Positions 23,101 through 34,248 of a stretch of DNA of 64,000 nucleotides are shown here, piece by piece. How positions within the stretch are numbered: the first letter of the stretch is position 1; each line of letters begins with the position of its first letter. The translations under genes were made by a program, and so were the position numbers. The DNA lies in assembly GCA_027922465.2 (NCBI GenBank), contig BQMF02000056.1, forward strand, positions 310,001 to 374,000, written 5' to 3'. The notes beneath the pieces are model-generated. The model was not told the DNA's origin and ran no database searches. It worked only from the letters and a program-made list of their open reading frames with translations. This DNA comes from Turritopsis dohrnii. Lineage: Eukaryota; Cnidaria; Hydrozoa; Anthoathecata; Oceaniidae.

Positions 23101-26100
23101 TTGCCATACTCAAGTTCTGCATACCTTGAGTTTTTAACTGAATCTTGCGAGTTCAATTTAAATCCCTAAACAAAAAGCAGAAGTAGAATTCGTTGTAAAG
23201 GAGGGTTTACACGTAAGATTCTTGAAAAATTTTTCTTTTAAGCTGGTGTTTTTAGGCTTTAAATTTAAATTGTACACTGAAAAGTCAACATGGTCATGAA
23301 TAATTAATGAGTTGAGACGCTGAAACGTGACGCTTGAAACTTAAGATACAAAGTCATCATTACATCATTACATCATAATTATGTTATTACATAGAAAAAC
23401 ATCATTTACTAACCTTTTGCAGTACTTGTGATATCTCTCGCTGAACGGAACTCGACCCAGTTACCGACGTATGATTCTCGCTTTGTGACGATTGCTTAAT
23501 AGACACAGAACGGGTGGGCGCTTTCGGAGGGGAGGATGTCGGGAAAACTTCTTTCAACACTGGATGAATAGACTGATTTCTCTGCGCTGTAGCGCCATTT
23601 TGTAGTACTGGTGTTGCGCCCTGTGGGGGTGGAGCTGGCTGTGAAGGTGGTGATTGAAAACGAGGCTGTTTCTTTTGTTTGAAGCTGCTCATACGAGGCG
23701 GAATGGTACCGGAAGCTGTTTGTGGCGGTGGGGCGTGAATCTCCGCATCATCTGCAACAAGTTATTATCATGTTAAAAAAAATCAAAACTTGGAAGGGTA
23801 AACAACCTAATGGGTAAATTAGTTGAAAAATCACTACGAAAGAGTGCATTTCTATATGCACACCATTTCAATGAAGATGCTCTTCATCGCAGTGATATTT
23901 TGACGATTTTGCCCACAGGGAACACGTAAAGAAGTTAACGAGTTTACTTTTTTTCGTGCATTACCATTTCAAGAACATGGCGAAATATATTGTAGAAGAT
24001 AAGACATACATAAGCTTTGCTCAAGTAATTCCAACAACTTAACACTTTGCTCGCGCATAATAGACATATTCTACTTTAGAATGCCATACTACCATCCATG
24101 TAATATTGTTAAAAAAAACTTCTTTCATCCAAAAAAAAAAATAATCAGCAAAACAAACGTCACGTGATCAATGCTTCCAAAAATGTTTCACAACCTCGAT
24201 TCCAGGAAGATATACAAGAAAGATTCCATGGCGGATAAGAATACTATTTCCACGTGAAAATCAAAACAAATTTAAATTTAAGAAACTGTTGTTTGTTGTT
24301 TTTTTTTTTACTCCTGCAGCATTCCACAGATAGAAGTATGTCTTTCTCTTTTTTTTTGTTTGCAAGGTTACGAGGTTAAGATAAAAGAAAAGCACATTAT
24401 TTATCAGCTAATATAACCAGCCACATGAAACAAAAGTAAATTCTACAACCACTACAATGCTACACAACATTGACACACATCGACACAAAAACAAAGAACA
24501 AAGTTAAAACAATTGTTGAAACCAATTACATCACAAAACATAGCTTATAGATTATGAATGTTAATATGACTAGCTATGTATATATGTTCAAGTGATTTCT
24601 CAAAATATTAATTAGATTTCACAAAAAATACTTTGAGAGTAATAATTAACTGAGGGGAATATATATATATATTGAAACAATTAAAACATGTTAAGTTGAT
24701 TGTGGAGTCCTATTGTTTCAAAAAAATTGCAATCAGAAACTCCACTCTCTTACTGAGCTTTCAAAAAAAAAAAAATCCTGGAAAGTTGTTTTGCCTTTTC
24801 TCTACTTCAAACATTTTGATAATATGACTTCGAAATTCATATAATGCTAGAAGTGAACCACATTACCAGTTCATGAAATCTTATCAAATACTGTTCTTGC
24901 AGGGTTTATATGAATCCATTAATTAGATTGTAAGTTTGAAATCAATAAGAGTGAAAGAATGTTTTACAAGAAAGTTTTATAAGAATGTATGAAAAAAAAA
25001 ACTTACTCTGAGAAAGTGTGACCACTTCAAAGTTACCAATAGGAACAATTCCAACAGGTTGTGGTGGAGGACTGGTAACTAAAACAATGAATGAAATGTT
25101 TGATGAAATAACAGAATCAATTTTTGAGCAAATGCAATCACATAATTCGTGAAGGTCAACTTTGCACCACAGACATCTAATTTTCTACATAAATTCAAAG
25201 AAAATAATCATTTCTACCTGAAGGAATTCTTTTTTCATACTTTGTAGATGCGTTATCACGAGTAACTGAAATGCAAGGTTACAAAAATTATTAACTGATT
25301 GACCACGAGCACATAAATGACAGGACAGATGACAGAATGGTCATACTCACCATGACAGGTGAAGAAAGAGAGTAAACAATCATTTTTAAACATTAGAAAC
25401 AATATTAAAAATAAAACAATGACATCCAGTTTGTTATTGTTTTTTCCTTGGTTTGTTTTTACAATCAATCCATACAAACTAAATTTATTTTCTGATTCCG
25501 TCAATATTATAGTTTACTAATATTTCATGACTTGTTCTTGTTAATTTTATTGATTAGAGCAATTCGTTTGGACAAAAATGTTCAGGGTATATGACAGAAA
25601 AACTAACAAACGACAACACAAAGAACCACTGTTTCACAAATTTCCTCAACTTGTGTGTACAATAACAACATCTCTGTCAGTTATTTACCTGATGATTCAT
25701 TTGAAACAACTGATCCCATAGAGCAAATAGAAGATGTATTCTCACTTCGGTTGATGAGCTGAACAGCCATGGCTGGAAAGTAGCCAGAACGCTCGTGCTA
25801 AAAAAGATTTACTTAGGTCAAGATTTCAAAATGTTATGATTTAAGTAGTAGACACAAAAGTTAAGGTACCTCAGAATTAACAACATATCCCTTCCAACGG
25901 CCATTTTCGTTTTGCTCAATGACCTACATCACAATCATAATCACCATCATTGCTATAACATCTTTTATGAAATGGTTGTTTAAAATTGAAGTGGTAATGA
26001 AACACTTAGAAAGAAAGACTGGTGGAAATGAATTTGATAAACAAGAAAATGATGAAAACATGACTTACAGCAATACTATCACCACTCCTGAATGAAAGGC

Positions 26101-28357
26101 ATGTGTCATCATATTGGTTATTGTAGTCTGACACTGCAATCGCATATTCAACTTTTTCACCAGAAGCTTCTGTAAGTAACAGAAAAACAGAAAACCAATC
26201 TCATTTCATGAAAAATTTCAGTCTTACTCTCTGAAATAAATCCGAAGGACACTAATGGGATAGAAAAAATATAAAAAAAAACTTCCAGCAAAACTAAATG
26301 TTTTTGTTCCTAACACTAATAATTATCATCGCAAAATGCCTTCACACTTTTAGTTCATAATTCCCAAAGAAAATTGTTTATATACTCCGAAGTATTTCTT
26401 TTATCTCCAAGCCGGCACGAGATGCTGTGAATTTGTTTACAAGATCAAGAGCCATCAAGCCATTTTTATTCCCAATATTTACATCAGCTCCAGCCTAAAA
26501 GAAAAATTTAACATGGAATTGAAACAAAAAAAATCACATGATCAAACAAAACAAAACTTGATTGGGACACTAACATCCAACAGCAATCGTACAACATTGG
26601 TTTTTCCATATAAAGCTGCAAGATGAAGTGGAGTGCCATCAGAAGTTTCTTCATTCACATTCGCACCAGCTTGCAACAACAAATGTGCAATGTCATCATG
26701 ACCGCATTTTGCTGACAGGTGCAATGGTGACTTATGATTCTCGTTTGCAGGTGGAGTTATCAGCATGAAGGTGACCTTTTCATCTGTCAGAAGTTCCCGT
26801 ACCGCCTAAACACAAAACAAAATGCAGGACAACTCCAGAGACGAACTTGTAAAATCAAAATATAAACAAACCATCAAAATCATACCGAAGTATGACCAAA
26901 TTGACAAGCCAGATCTAAAGGGGTTTCCATGTTATTGTTACACAAAGATGCATCGGCACGGTAATCCAGTAAAACTTTTATCTGTCATTAAAAAAAACAA
27001 CAACAAACAAACACAGAAATAAAGCAAAAGCAACACCCTTGAAAAACAGAGAAAAAAATATAACTTGGAGACCAAACTTACGCAAGCAGCATATCCATGT
27101 TGAGCAGCAAGATGCAATGCCGTATCTCCGCTCATTGATGAAAGGTTTGGTAAACCATCACTATCGAGTAAAGCTTTCACTGTGCTATCTTTGCCACCCC
27201 AAGATGCCAAATGGATAGGTGTCATTCCTGGAAGCATAGTAGAATTGCTAAAACTTATAATGAAACCAATTTGTTAATCAAAACTAGAATATTCAGAGTG
27301 TATCCTTATCTAGCAAATAGAGATTGTCAATGTTGCTTTTCTCACAATTTCATAGATATAAGATCTCCTTTCATTTTAATAAAACAGTTGCCAAAGTGTG
27401 CATTGCCAAAGATCATCAGCATGTCACCTTTTGTATCCCTGCAGTTCGGATCACCCTCCATTTCAATAATGGCCATAACCATATCAACGTCACCAGATAA
27501 TGCAGCATAGTGCAATGGAGCAAACCTAAGTCACGAAGCATAGGAAAGACAAACCGTTATTATCAAGAAGAAACAGCAGACATTTATATATCAGAAGAAA
27601 AAAGTGATGTGATGATATTAAAGGTTGCAAAATTAGCTTCTGTTGAATTCAATGAAAATAATAATGACTTGATTCACATACCCTTCATGATCTGGAGTAT
27701 TTATGAAGGACTTCTTGTGGCTATGTTTCTCTGTAAGCAAATTTAATTGACAGGTAGTTAAAAATAGACATTATAGACTCCTGTTTGTAAAGAATGACCA
27801 ATTCCTTCATTATAACAAAAATACAAAACCGAAAGACATTAGATTGAAAGGATGCTATTTTTGTATATTGTTGAGTTATATTATCTTGTTTAATAAAAAA
27901 ACATTTTTTTTCAACAACATTTTGGAAACATTTTTCACACCTGTACATTCTCATAGTGCTGGCATGAAAATATTTAAAAATACTAAATCAATTTTCGTAA
28001 TTGCATTTTTCAATAAATGCTTGAGTTAATAAAACAAATTTAGTAAAAGATTAAGTGTTTGTATCACCCAAAAAGATATTCTGTTAAGTTTACATCTATG
28101 AGGATCATAGTTTAATTTAATTTGTGTTTAGATTCATGATCACCAATAAACATCATCAGAGATAGACTATGTCATCATAGTTAAAAACTATTAAAGAATA
28201 AAGAATAATGATACAAATTTTACAAATTCCAATTTCACACAAATAAACACAAAGCAATTTAAAACTTACTGCTTTTACGATATTTATGAAGTGTTTTTCG
28301 TACATACTGTCCATTACCCTCCCTTACTGCATGCAGCAACTCATGTTCTTTGCCCAT
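14198..28357 (-). CDS. CASKIN: CASKIN-type multidomain scaffold, complete
   Basis: Twenty-three coding exons join in frame to 1222 codons plus TAA. High-to-low they are 28357-28270, 27730-27682, 27525-27428, 27227-27082, 26981-26886, 26805-26575, 26494-26386, 26169-26069, 25923-25870, 25797-25689, 25265-25218, 25078-25007, 23751-23414, 23165-22658, 22587-22519, 22410-22373, 22211-22101, 20117-20016, 19935-19716, 16230-15913, 15724-15434, 15134-14744, 14279-14198. The start MGKEHELLHAV matches vertebrate CASKIN MGKDQELLQAV. Ankyrin repeats fill residues 30-272 (PLHYAALSG, PIHLASWGG, ALHLAAQHG, PLHLSAKCGHDD, PLHLAALYGKT). An SH3 domain lies at 275-335 (AVSDYNNQYDDTCLSF, GRWKGY, SGYFP). Two tandem SAM domains lie at about 719-862 (VTKAGHRKKLL, VKKKGHQKKLLLAV). 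A proline-rich tail leads to the conserved acidic C-terminal motif (DIMADIMADIDDFSKQID). Several YxNx/YENx tyrosine sites lie in 22658-23165. CASKINs are CASK-, Abi2- and LAR-binding scaffolds of synapses and cell cortex; that role here is inferred. Confidence 0.95.
15849..15926 (-). repeat. Three tandem copies of a CASKIN splice-donor region
   Basis: On the minus strand ATCCAAGTCTAGAG followed by GTATTA occurs three times, with donors at 15912, 15882 and 15854 (coordinate of G). The first fits the modelled exon end at 15913. Use of the second would add 30 nt in frame (GIIFFISKSR). The third, 28 nt further, would shift frame and meets a stop. Confidence 0.7.
16231..19715 (-). other. Large CASKIN intron, no gene seen
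   Basis: The flanking exons are phase-compatible (G then AA) and no extra exon is needed. The intron is AT-rich with poly-A/T runs and one Tigger-like repeat at 19465-19583. The ORFs in it look random. Confidence 0.6.
19465..19583. mobile_element. Tigger/pogo-like short element (TCGAGTTATC type)
   Basis: AGTTCGAATCCTTGATAACT at the left and GGTTCGAGTTATCAAG at the right are inverted. The same TTCGAGTTATC ends recur at 34864-34964, 41911-42005 and 44781-44884, so this is a small dispersed family. The superfamily is a guess from the terminal motif. Confidence 0.5.
20376..20496. mobile_element. CCCAGTGGGC MITE copy, diverged
   Basis: It starts CCCAGTGGAGATATT and has TCTCTGCGAAAGAG and GCTCTCCGTCGCAGTG cores. 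The right end reads GCCTACCGG. A still more decayed copy may lie at about 20155-20250. Confidence 0.75.
20527..21819. mobile_element. 1.3 kb TIR element with GCTCGCCAAATT subterminal repeats
   Basis: The inverted ends ACCTTATTCGTACTAATT are flanked by AAT on both sides (20524-20526 and 21820-21822), a possible 3-bp target duplication. Both ends carry several copies of TCGCCAAATTAAATGCTCGC-like subterminal repeats, in opposite orientation at the two ends. No transposase is encoded. The element sits in the CASKIN intron between the two halves of SAM1 and contains the 380-bp palindrome. Confidence 0.8.
20801..21180. repeat. 380-bp near-perfect palindrome (fold-back)
   Basis: Arms of about 185 bp mirror around 20990. 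Outer ends are CGCCTCTGCG and CGCAGAGGCG. Inner parts pair AGTGGTATGCACAGCGCCGA with its complement, and CGATGCGTCGTTTTGAGAAA with its complement. Mismatches are few. It is nested inside the 1.3 kb TIR element. Confidence 0.9.
21897..22018. mobile_element. CCCAGTGGGC MITE copy
   Basis: Both ends are preserved (CCCAGTGGGC and GTCACTGGGG). The orientation reads GATGAAGAGCATT first. It lies 82 bp downstream of the CASKIN SAM1 exon in transcript direction. Confidence 0.9.
22253..22359. mobile_element. CCCAGTGGGC MITE copy abutting a CASKIN exon
   Basis: The core CACTGCGAAGGAGTGCATTT and ATCATCGCAGTGAC is intact, but the CCC/GGG ends are eroded. Its right edge is about 13 bp from the CASKIN exon 22373-22410, so it directly flanks that exon's donor. 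Confidence 0.85.
23806..23920. mobile_element. CCCAGTGGGC MITE copy
   Basis: The left end is CCTAATGGGTAAATT and the right end GCCCACAGGG. A short internal deletion removes part of the central TATACACAC region. Confidence 0.85.
23921..25006 (-). other. CASKIN intron, no gene seen
   Basis: The sequence is AT-rich with poly-A runs and an AT-dinucleotide run near 24660. Flanking exons are phase-compatible and nothing else was recognised. Confidence 0.5.
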
Positions 28358-30613
28358 TTTCCAACAAATATTCACACATTATAATTGCAACTTCTTGACG
28401 TCATTAATCAGGTTATTTTGAAGTCACATCATGAACGATAAATCTAATAATATCTATAGATAACAGGCATGAGAATGATGGAGCTTCAAGATTCACAAAA
28501 ATAAACAATCTAAATATTTGTTAAGGAGTACACTGTTGCTTTTAAACAAATATACAATTTGCAAAAAGATTAATACATTCAGTAAATTCAAATGCTTTTG
28601 CACCTTATTTAGCTCCAGCAGATTAGCCAGTGTTTATACATCATTAAAAAAACAAACATTCCCACATTTGGATAAAACAATTTTGGTCTTAACTAACTGA
28701 TGTACTTTGCTATTGAATTGAATTTGAAAGTCCAGAAAGGTTATGGCATTTTGTTCTATATAAAACTAGCAGATAGCATAAAAGCAATTAAGAATCCGAA
28801 GCAATGCACTCTATTACTTCCTAATTACAGACACAGATAATTACGATGGAAAGTCAATTAGCAAACAAACATCAATCAACAATCACAATATTGCATTTAA
28901 CAAAAACTACATAAAAGCCAAACCTGTTGTATTCAAGTCAAGTTAATTCATTTATGTGTCACATCATAATATACAAAATTTATAATGGTATAGGCAAACT
29001 AAATACAAGATTGATACAAAGGACCTCCTAGCCCGCCAGCTGGGAAATAATCTAGCTCTTACTGTTTCTTTATGTAAATAAATAAAAAGGATTGTAATGG
29101 TAATCAAAGTAATAAGTATCAAGATGAGATAAACAACAACATCAAGAAAACAAAGTACTGGCATATATGCACCATTTTTAGAGGCCTAAATATTGAACAC
29201 TCCAGATTAAACTGCAAAGGAATTGATCATGAGGGTGTTTGTACTGAAAGGCTTTTTTACCTCTTGTAGCCAAGTTTGCATAGGTCAAGAATGAATTGAA
29301 TACTGAAAGGAAACAGACATAAAATTAAAGCATTGAAACACTTAAGGCAGTATTTGAAAAACAACAAGATCCAGAAATGTGAATATTTAAAACAGCTGAA
29401 GAAAGGTTTAAAGTTAGATAGGAGAAAGAACAAAGATCTTTTTCTGAAGAGTTAACATACAATACAATAACAAAAGAATGATAACAATCAATATAAAAAT
29501 ACCATTTCTATGTGAAACAAGAGACAGAATTGAAAAACTGGTGTAAAACTTGTGTATTACTGATATCCTGGGGTTCTGGTACAATTTCTTAAGAAGGAAG
29601 AGATTGTATATTCCAAGATGCTGTTGTAACGGATTTTGCATAATATAGAAAGTACAGCAAAGAAAAATTCTCTTTACTTTTCCGATTCCATGATTGAAAG
29701 AAACAAATACCTAATGTTTCAATCTCTTTAATGAAAACCTTGAACATTTTGATGTCTATGTTTTGCAATTACACCAGTAGTTTTTACTAAATTTAACACA
29801 TTTATTTTTGATGAGTTCCAGGCTCTAAAGCATGAATCATCTTGTGGCTGATTTCTTTTCTAGGATCACTTAGTAACAAGATTTACAGTCGAAAATGACC
29901 TTTAAAAGGAATTTTAGTATAAACAGTGTAAAACAACACTCTGTCTATTAAACCAGTATCTTGCCAATAATAACCACTTTTTTAGTCCAAAAGCATACAT
30001 CAGCAGAAAAAATAGGTTTACCATGATAATACATAAGGGAGATGATGACCATTCGTATAAATTAAGAAAAATATCTGTCTGTCGGTGAAATTAGAATAAA
30101 GACAATATTAATAAAATTTAAAGAAAGTGTCAAAAGTCTTTCCACAAGCATGCTTTCCGTTGTCAACAGTTGTATAAATTCATTCCTCGTTTCAGAGTTT
30201 GTTTGCTTTCAGACAATACAATTACGAATCTACAGTCTACAACAACAAAAAGAGAACCCCAACTTTCACAAATACTGGAATGGCTTACATAATGTTCAAA
30301 AAGCATGTATATATCTGTTTCATGTCAAAATTTTGTGTGCTGATTTGACAACTAATATATTTTGTTATTGAACAGGAAATTATCACCATATCAAGAATTC
30401 TCTTTCCGACTTGATCATTCATTTAATGTTTCAACACTATTTATATGCAAATTATCAAGAAAAGAACACATACACTAAAATTTATTTTTACATATAGAGA
30501 GTTATCAATATCAGATCATAGAACAGGATTAAATCATTACGGAACAGTTTTCTTATGAAAAAACAGTAAAGTAAATCCAAATCTAACTTTTCAAGACATT
30601 TTAGCTTCATTTG
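28358..30613. other. Region upstream of CASKIN, no gene seen
   Basis: This would hold the CASKIN 5' UTR and promoter. The ATG at 28357 follows TGTTGGAAA on the minus strand. The remainder is AT-rich. Open frames are short and unlike known proteins. Confidence 0.4.
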
Positions 30614-33240
30614 CTCTTATTTCTTTGCAGGTGTCTCAAGACAGTAAACACCAGTGTCTGTAAAATATTTCCTCAGTACCAATATAATACATCGAGTTTA
30701 CTCGCAAAGCTCTTGACCAACCAAGGTCAGTTTGGTATTGGGGCCTTTGCTGATCTCCAAAAAGCCTTTGACACTATAGATCAAGAAATTTTATGCAAAA
30801 AACTTTTATACTATGGCATTCGCGGCATCACCAACAGGTGGTTAAGGTCTTATCTTTTCCAAAGATCCCGATTTGTCAAAATATTGAACTTTAAGTCTGA
30901 TTCAAAAATCATAAATCATCGCGTCTGTCCTTGGACCTATTATTTTATTTTACATCAATGATTTACCTTTCCTACTTTCCTACTCTGACATCTACCATTT
31001 TGCTGATGATACTAACCTCCTTCAACTTGACAGGTCATTGAAGTCACTGAAGAAATGAATTAACATTGATTTAAAACTTCTTTCTAGTTGGCTTAATGCA
31101 AATAAAATCTCTCTTAATGCCAGTAAAACTGAGTTTATCCTGTTTAGACATAAATCCAAACAAGATGCTGTTACAGGCATAAGGATTTCTGCGAAACCAG
31201 CTGAAGTATGAAAAAAGAAAGACTATGACATTCTTGAAATTTGAAGATTGAATGACTTCTACAATACAACCTCACATTTTTGGTCACACACTCCCTAGGA
31301 ATCCATGAAAGCATAACGGATACATACTATAGATCAAAAATAGATTAAACAAAAATAGAACTATTGTTAATCCTGCTTGAAAATTTGTCAACCTTTGTTC
31401 ATCTCCTGTGGTGATGGCAATTTACCTTTAAAAAAAAGTGTAAATAAGGCTTAAGTAAAAACAACAAAAGATATTACATACAAAGAAAAGAAATATGCGT
31501 AAGGTGTGAATCGTAACCATGGATATGCATTTCATACGACAGTTTTTTTTTAAAAGATACTATGTAAGAGCAAAAAGAAAAAAAGAAATAATTATATAAA
31601 AACACAAAAAATATAAGAAACAAAGTAAAAGCGAGAAATTCATCATTTAAACTTATTGCATCTAATTTACGCCATTCTTTAGAACTGAGTTTGTCCAATT
31701 GGGTAATTTTACTTTTAAAGGAATTTTACTTCATGTATCAACCTGAATGTTTTATTACAACATATTTCTGGCCATACAAATGCAGCAGCTGATTCTCTGT
31801 CTCGTTTGCAGGTCAACAAATTCCGTCTTCTATCTTCTTCTTCCTCTCCAGTTCCATCTGTCATCTGGTCAATATTGATCAACAAGCGGAATTTATTTAT
31901 TTAATAATTTACAACTTCGGGAGAAATAACTGAAGGTCAACTTATATACTATGAATCTACCTACCTAAGCTCTACCAAGCATTTAAAAATGTAGCTTTTA
32001 AAATGTTTTATGAATGACTTCAATGAATTTTGCTAACTGCAAGACAATACCAGCAACAAACCATAAGTTTATTATATATACAAGCTTCGAAATTGGTGAA
32101 TTCTCCATTGTGTTTTTAGTGAGAAATGTCTTTTTCTCGTGAATAAGTGGAAAAACACTAAAATACTTATATATTATAAAGAATGTTTTGGTAGTTTTCA
32201 TGTTATGTTTTGGTAGTTTTCATGTTTGGACAGCAGAAAAAAAACCAAAGCCGGTTTTAATGCATTTCTTGCTTTTGCAGAAATCTAAATTACTGAACTT
32301 TAAACTCAAGGTCAAAATTGGTGGGAGGAAACTACAACCTAGCCAGTTCATTAAATCTTGGTGTGTATCTTGATGAGGATCTCACCTAGAAAAAAAACAT
32401 TCATGAACTTGTGCACCGAGTAAAATCCGTCACTTCCTGCCTGAATCTGTTTTTCTAAATCTTTTCCTCTCATATGCGCTATGGCTGCCAGGCCTGGGCT
32501 TTGCATGAATCTACTAATAATAAACACATTCTCCTTCTTCAAAAAACTGCAGTTCGTCTCATTATTTTTCTTCCATTAGAACTCATCCCTATCCACTCTT
32601 TTCTAAACTCGGTCTACTTTTGATCTTTGATTTCACAAGAACCCTAAAATATCCTTTTCATTCATCAAATTCTCAATCACAAAATTCCTGATCACATTCA
32701 TAGTGCTTTCAATTTATCCAAATTATCCCATGAATACTAGAGGTAAGTCAGCAGGATCTCTATGTAAGCCTAGCATAAACACTACGTTATATGGTATTAA
32801 TTCTTTTACATATCAATATCTTGGTGGAATCTCCTCCAGTCTACCTATAAACACATCAAACCTAGCTTCCCTTTCATAAAACCAATAAAAATCTTGTCAC
32901 TAATTTCTTTCTAAGACACTACTTAACATGTAACTAGCTTCTCACTGTTGGATAAGTATCTCCTTAATCAGGAAACCCTACAGTTTGTTTACTTTTTTTA
33001 CTTATGTTTACCATATATCATTTAATTTATCTTTCTATTTTCTGTTGTATATTATATATATATATATTTGTAACTATATTTTTATTTTGTCTTCTTTTTT
33101 GGAGGTCACCTCCTTTGTTTAGATTTATCTAGTGGGGTGGTCTCCAGTCTTTATTTGTCTCATTAGACTTTGTATTCAATTTTTTTTGTGACAAAAAAAT
33201 ATTATTTTATTCTATTCTATTCTATTATTAAAATAAGTTT
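30614..33240 (+). pseudogene. Decayed non-LTR retrotransposon (LINE) with reverse transcriptase remains
   Basis: The frame from 30700 reads FADLQKAFDTIDQEILCKKL then YYGIRGITNRWLRSYL, the hallmark first part of a LINE reverse transcriptase. After a frameshift near 30955 it continues INDLPFLL and HFADDTNLLQLD, which carries the catalytic F-A-D-D box, then SSWLNANKISLNASKTEFIL with an internal stop before it. Between about 31200 and 32260 the frame is interrupted by unrelated sequence. It resumes with KIGGRKLQPSQFI and further thumb-domain-like fragments to about 32650. The element ends near GTGACAAAAAAA and a TTCTA repeat at 33210-33230. It is clearly non-functional, and its clade is not assigned beyond CR1/L2/jockey-like appearance. 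Confidence 0.85.
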
Positions 33241-34248
33241 TGATTTACAGTAAGATTTATTCTGCTCTTGTTGACATTAATTTTTTTACACTAATTAACC
33301 CTAAATTTGTACATTGAATTCAAACCTTTCAGATGAATCCATGCTTTTAAATTTTCTATTCAAGTACCGTTTATATAATAATCAAGAATTTGACTAAAAC
33401 CCCTAAGAAATTGTCCATTACAATAGAAGAGTAATGGTTCACATATTATAATGTTTTTAAACATAATTGATAATTGCTATAATGCTACAGTGTTAAATCT
33501 TTAATTCCTGCTGTGAACATGCAAGGTAATTATAGATATTCTCTGATATTCTCTGTATACTTCAAGAAGTTTGTTTGATATTTATCTTGTAATACTTGTC
33601 TACATAGTTCTAACATAACATATCTATCCTTTAATTTTGCATGATTCCCAGCCAAAATGGTCTTCATGATAGATCAATTTAGTGTACCTATGTAATGTAA
33701 AACATTTAGGTTTGATAGCTGATTATTAAGACATGAATTCACCACCTTTATAAATCCAAAGGATATTCCTATACTATTATGCATGCAATGAAACACTAAA
33801 TGATTACAAACTTAAAGTTGTAAGAGATAAATTAAAACACTTAAATACATAATTAATAGTATATATAATAAACAAAAAACAGGAGAAGAGGAGGAGGTGC
33901 TCAAAGAAAGGGGCGGGAGAGGTATAAGGTTGCGTTGTTTTGCTCTGTCGATAACGTCCATTTACAAAAATAATCAGAATAAATTATACATAAAAGTAAA
34001 TATAACTCAAATGTTAAGTTAATATTGGACAATTTAAATTCTTTCCGAATTTTCTTTCTGATTTCGTAAAAAAATCAATAATCTGAATCAAAATATACTT
34101 GTAAAGAACACTCGGGTTTGTTTGTGGTTTTCAAACCATGTCTTTTATCTTTATGATGTAGTGCCGACTAAGAACCTAACTTCTACATATCCATTGATAT
34201 TGTATCTGTAGCGACCGAGGTTATGATTTTTCAGAATGCAAATGGAAG
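33241..34248. other. Region upstream of TOM1, candidate promoter
   Basis: The stretch is AT-rich apart from a purine/GC-rich patch at 33880-33925 containing GGGGCGGGAG, a possible GC-box about 330 bp before the TOM1 start codon. A TTTTTCAG at 34227-34234 could be an acceptor of a 5' UTR exon. No coding region was seen. Confidence 0.4.
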
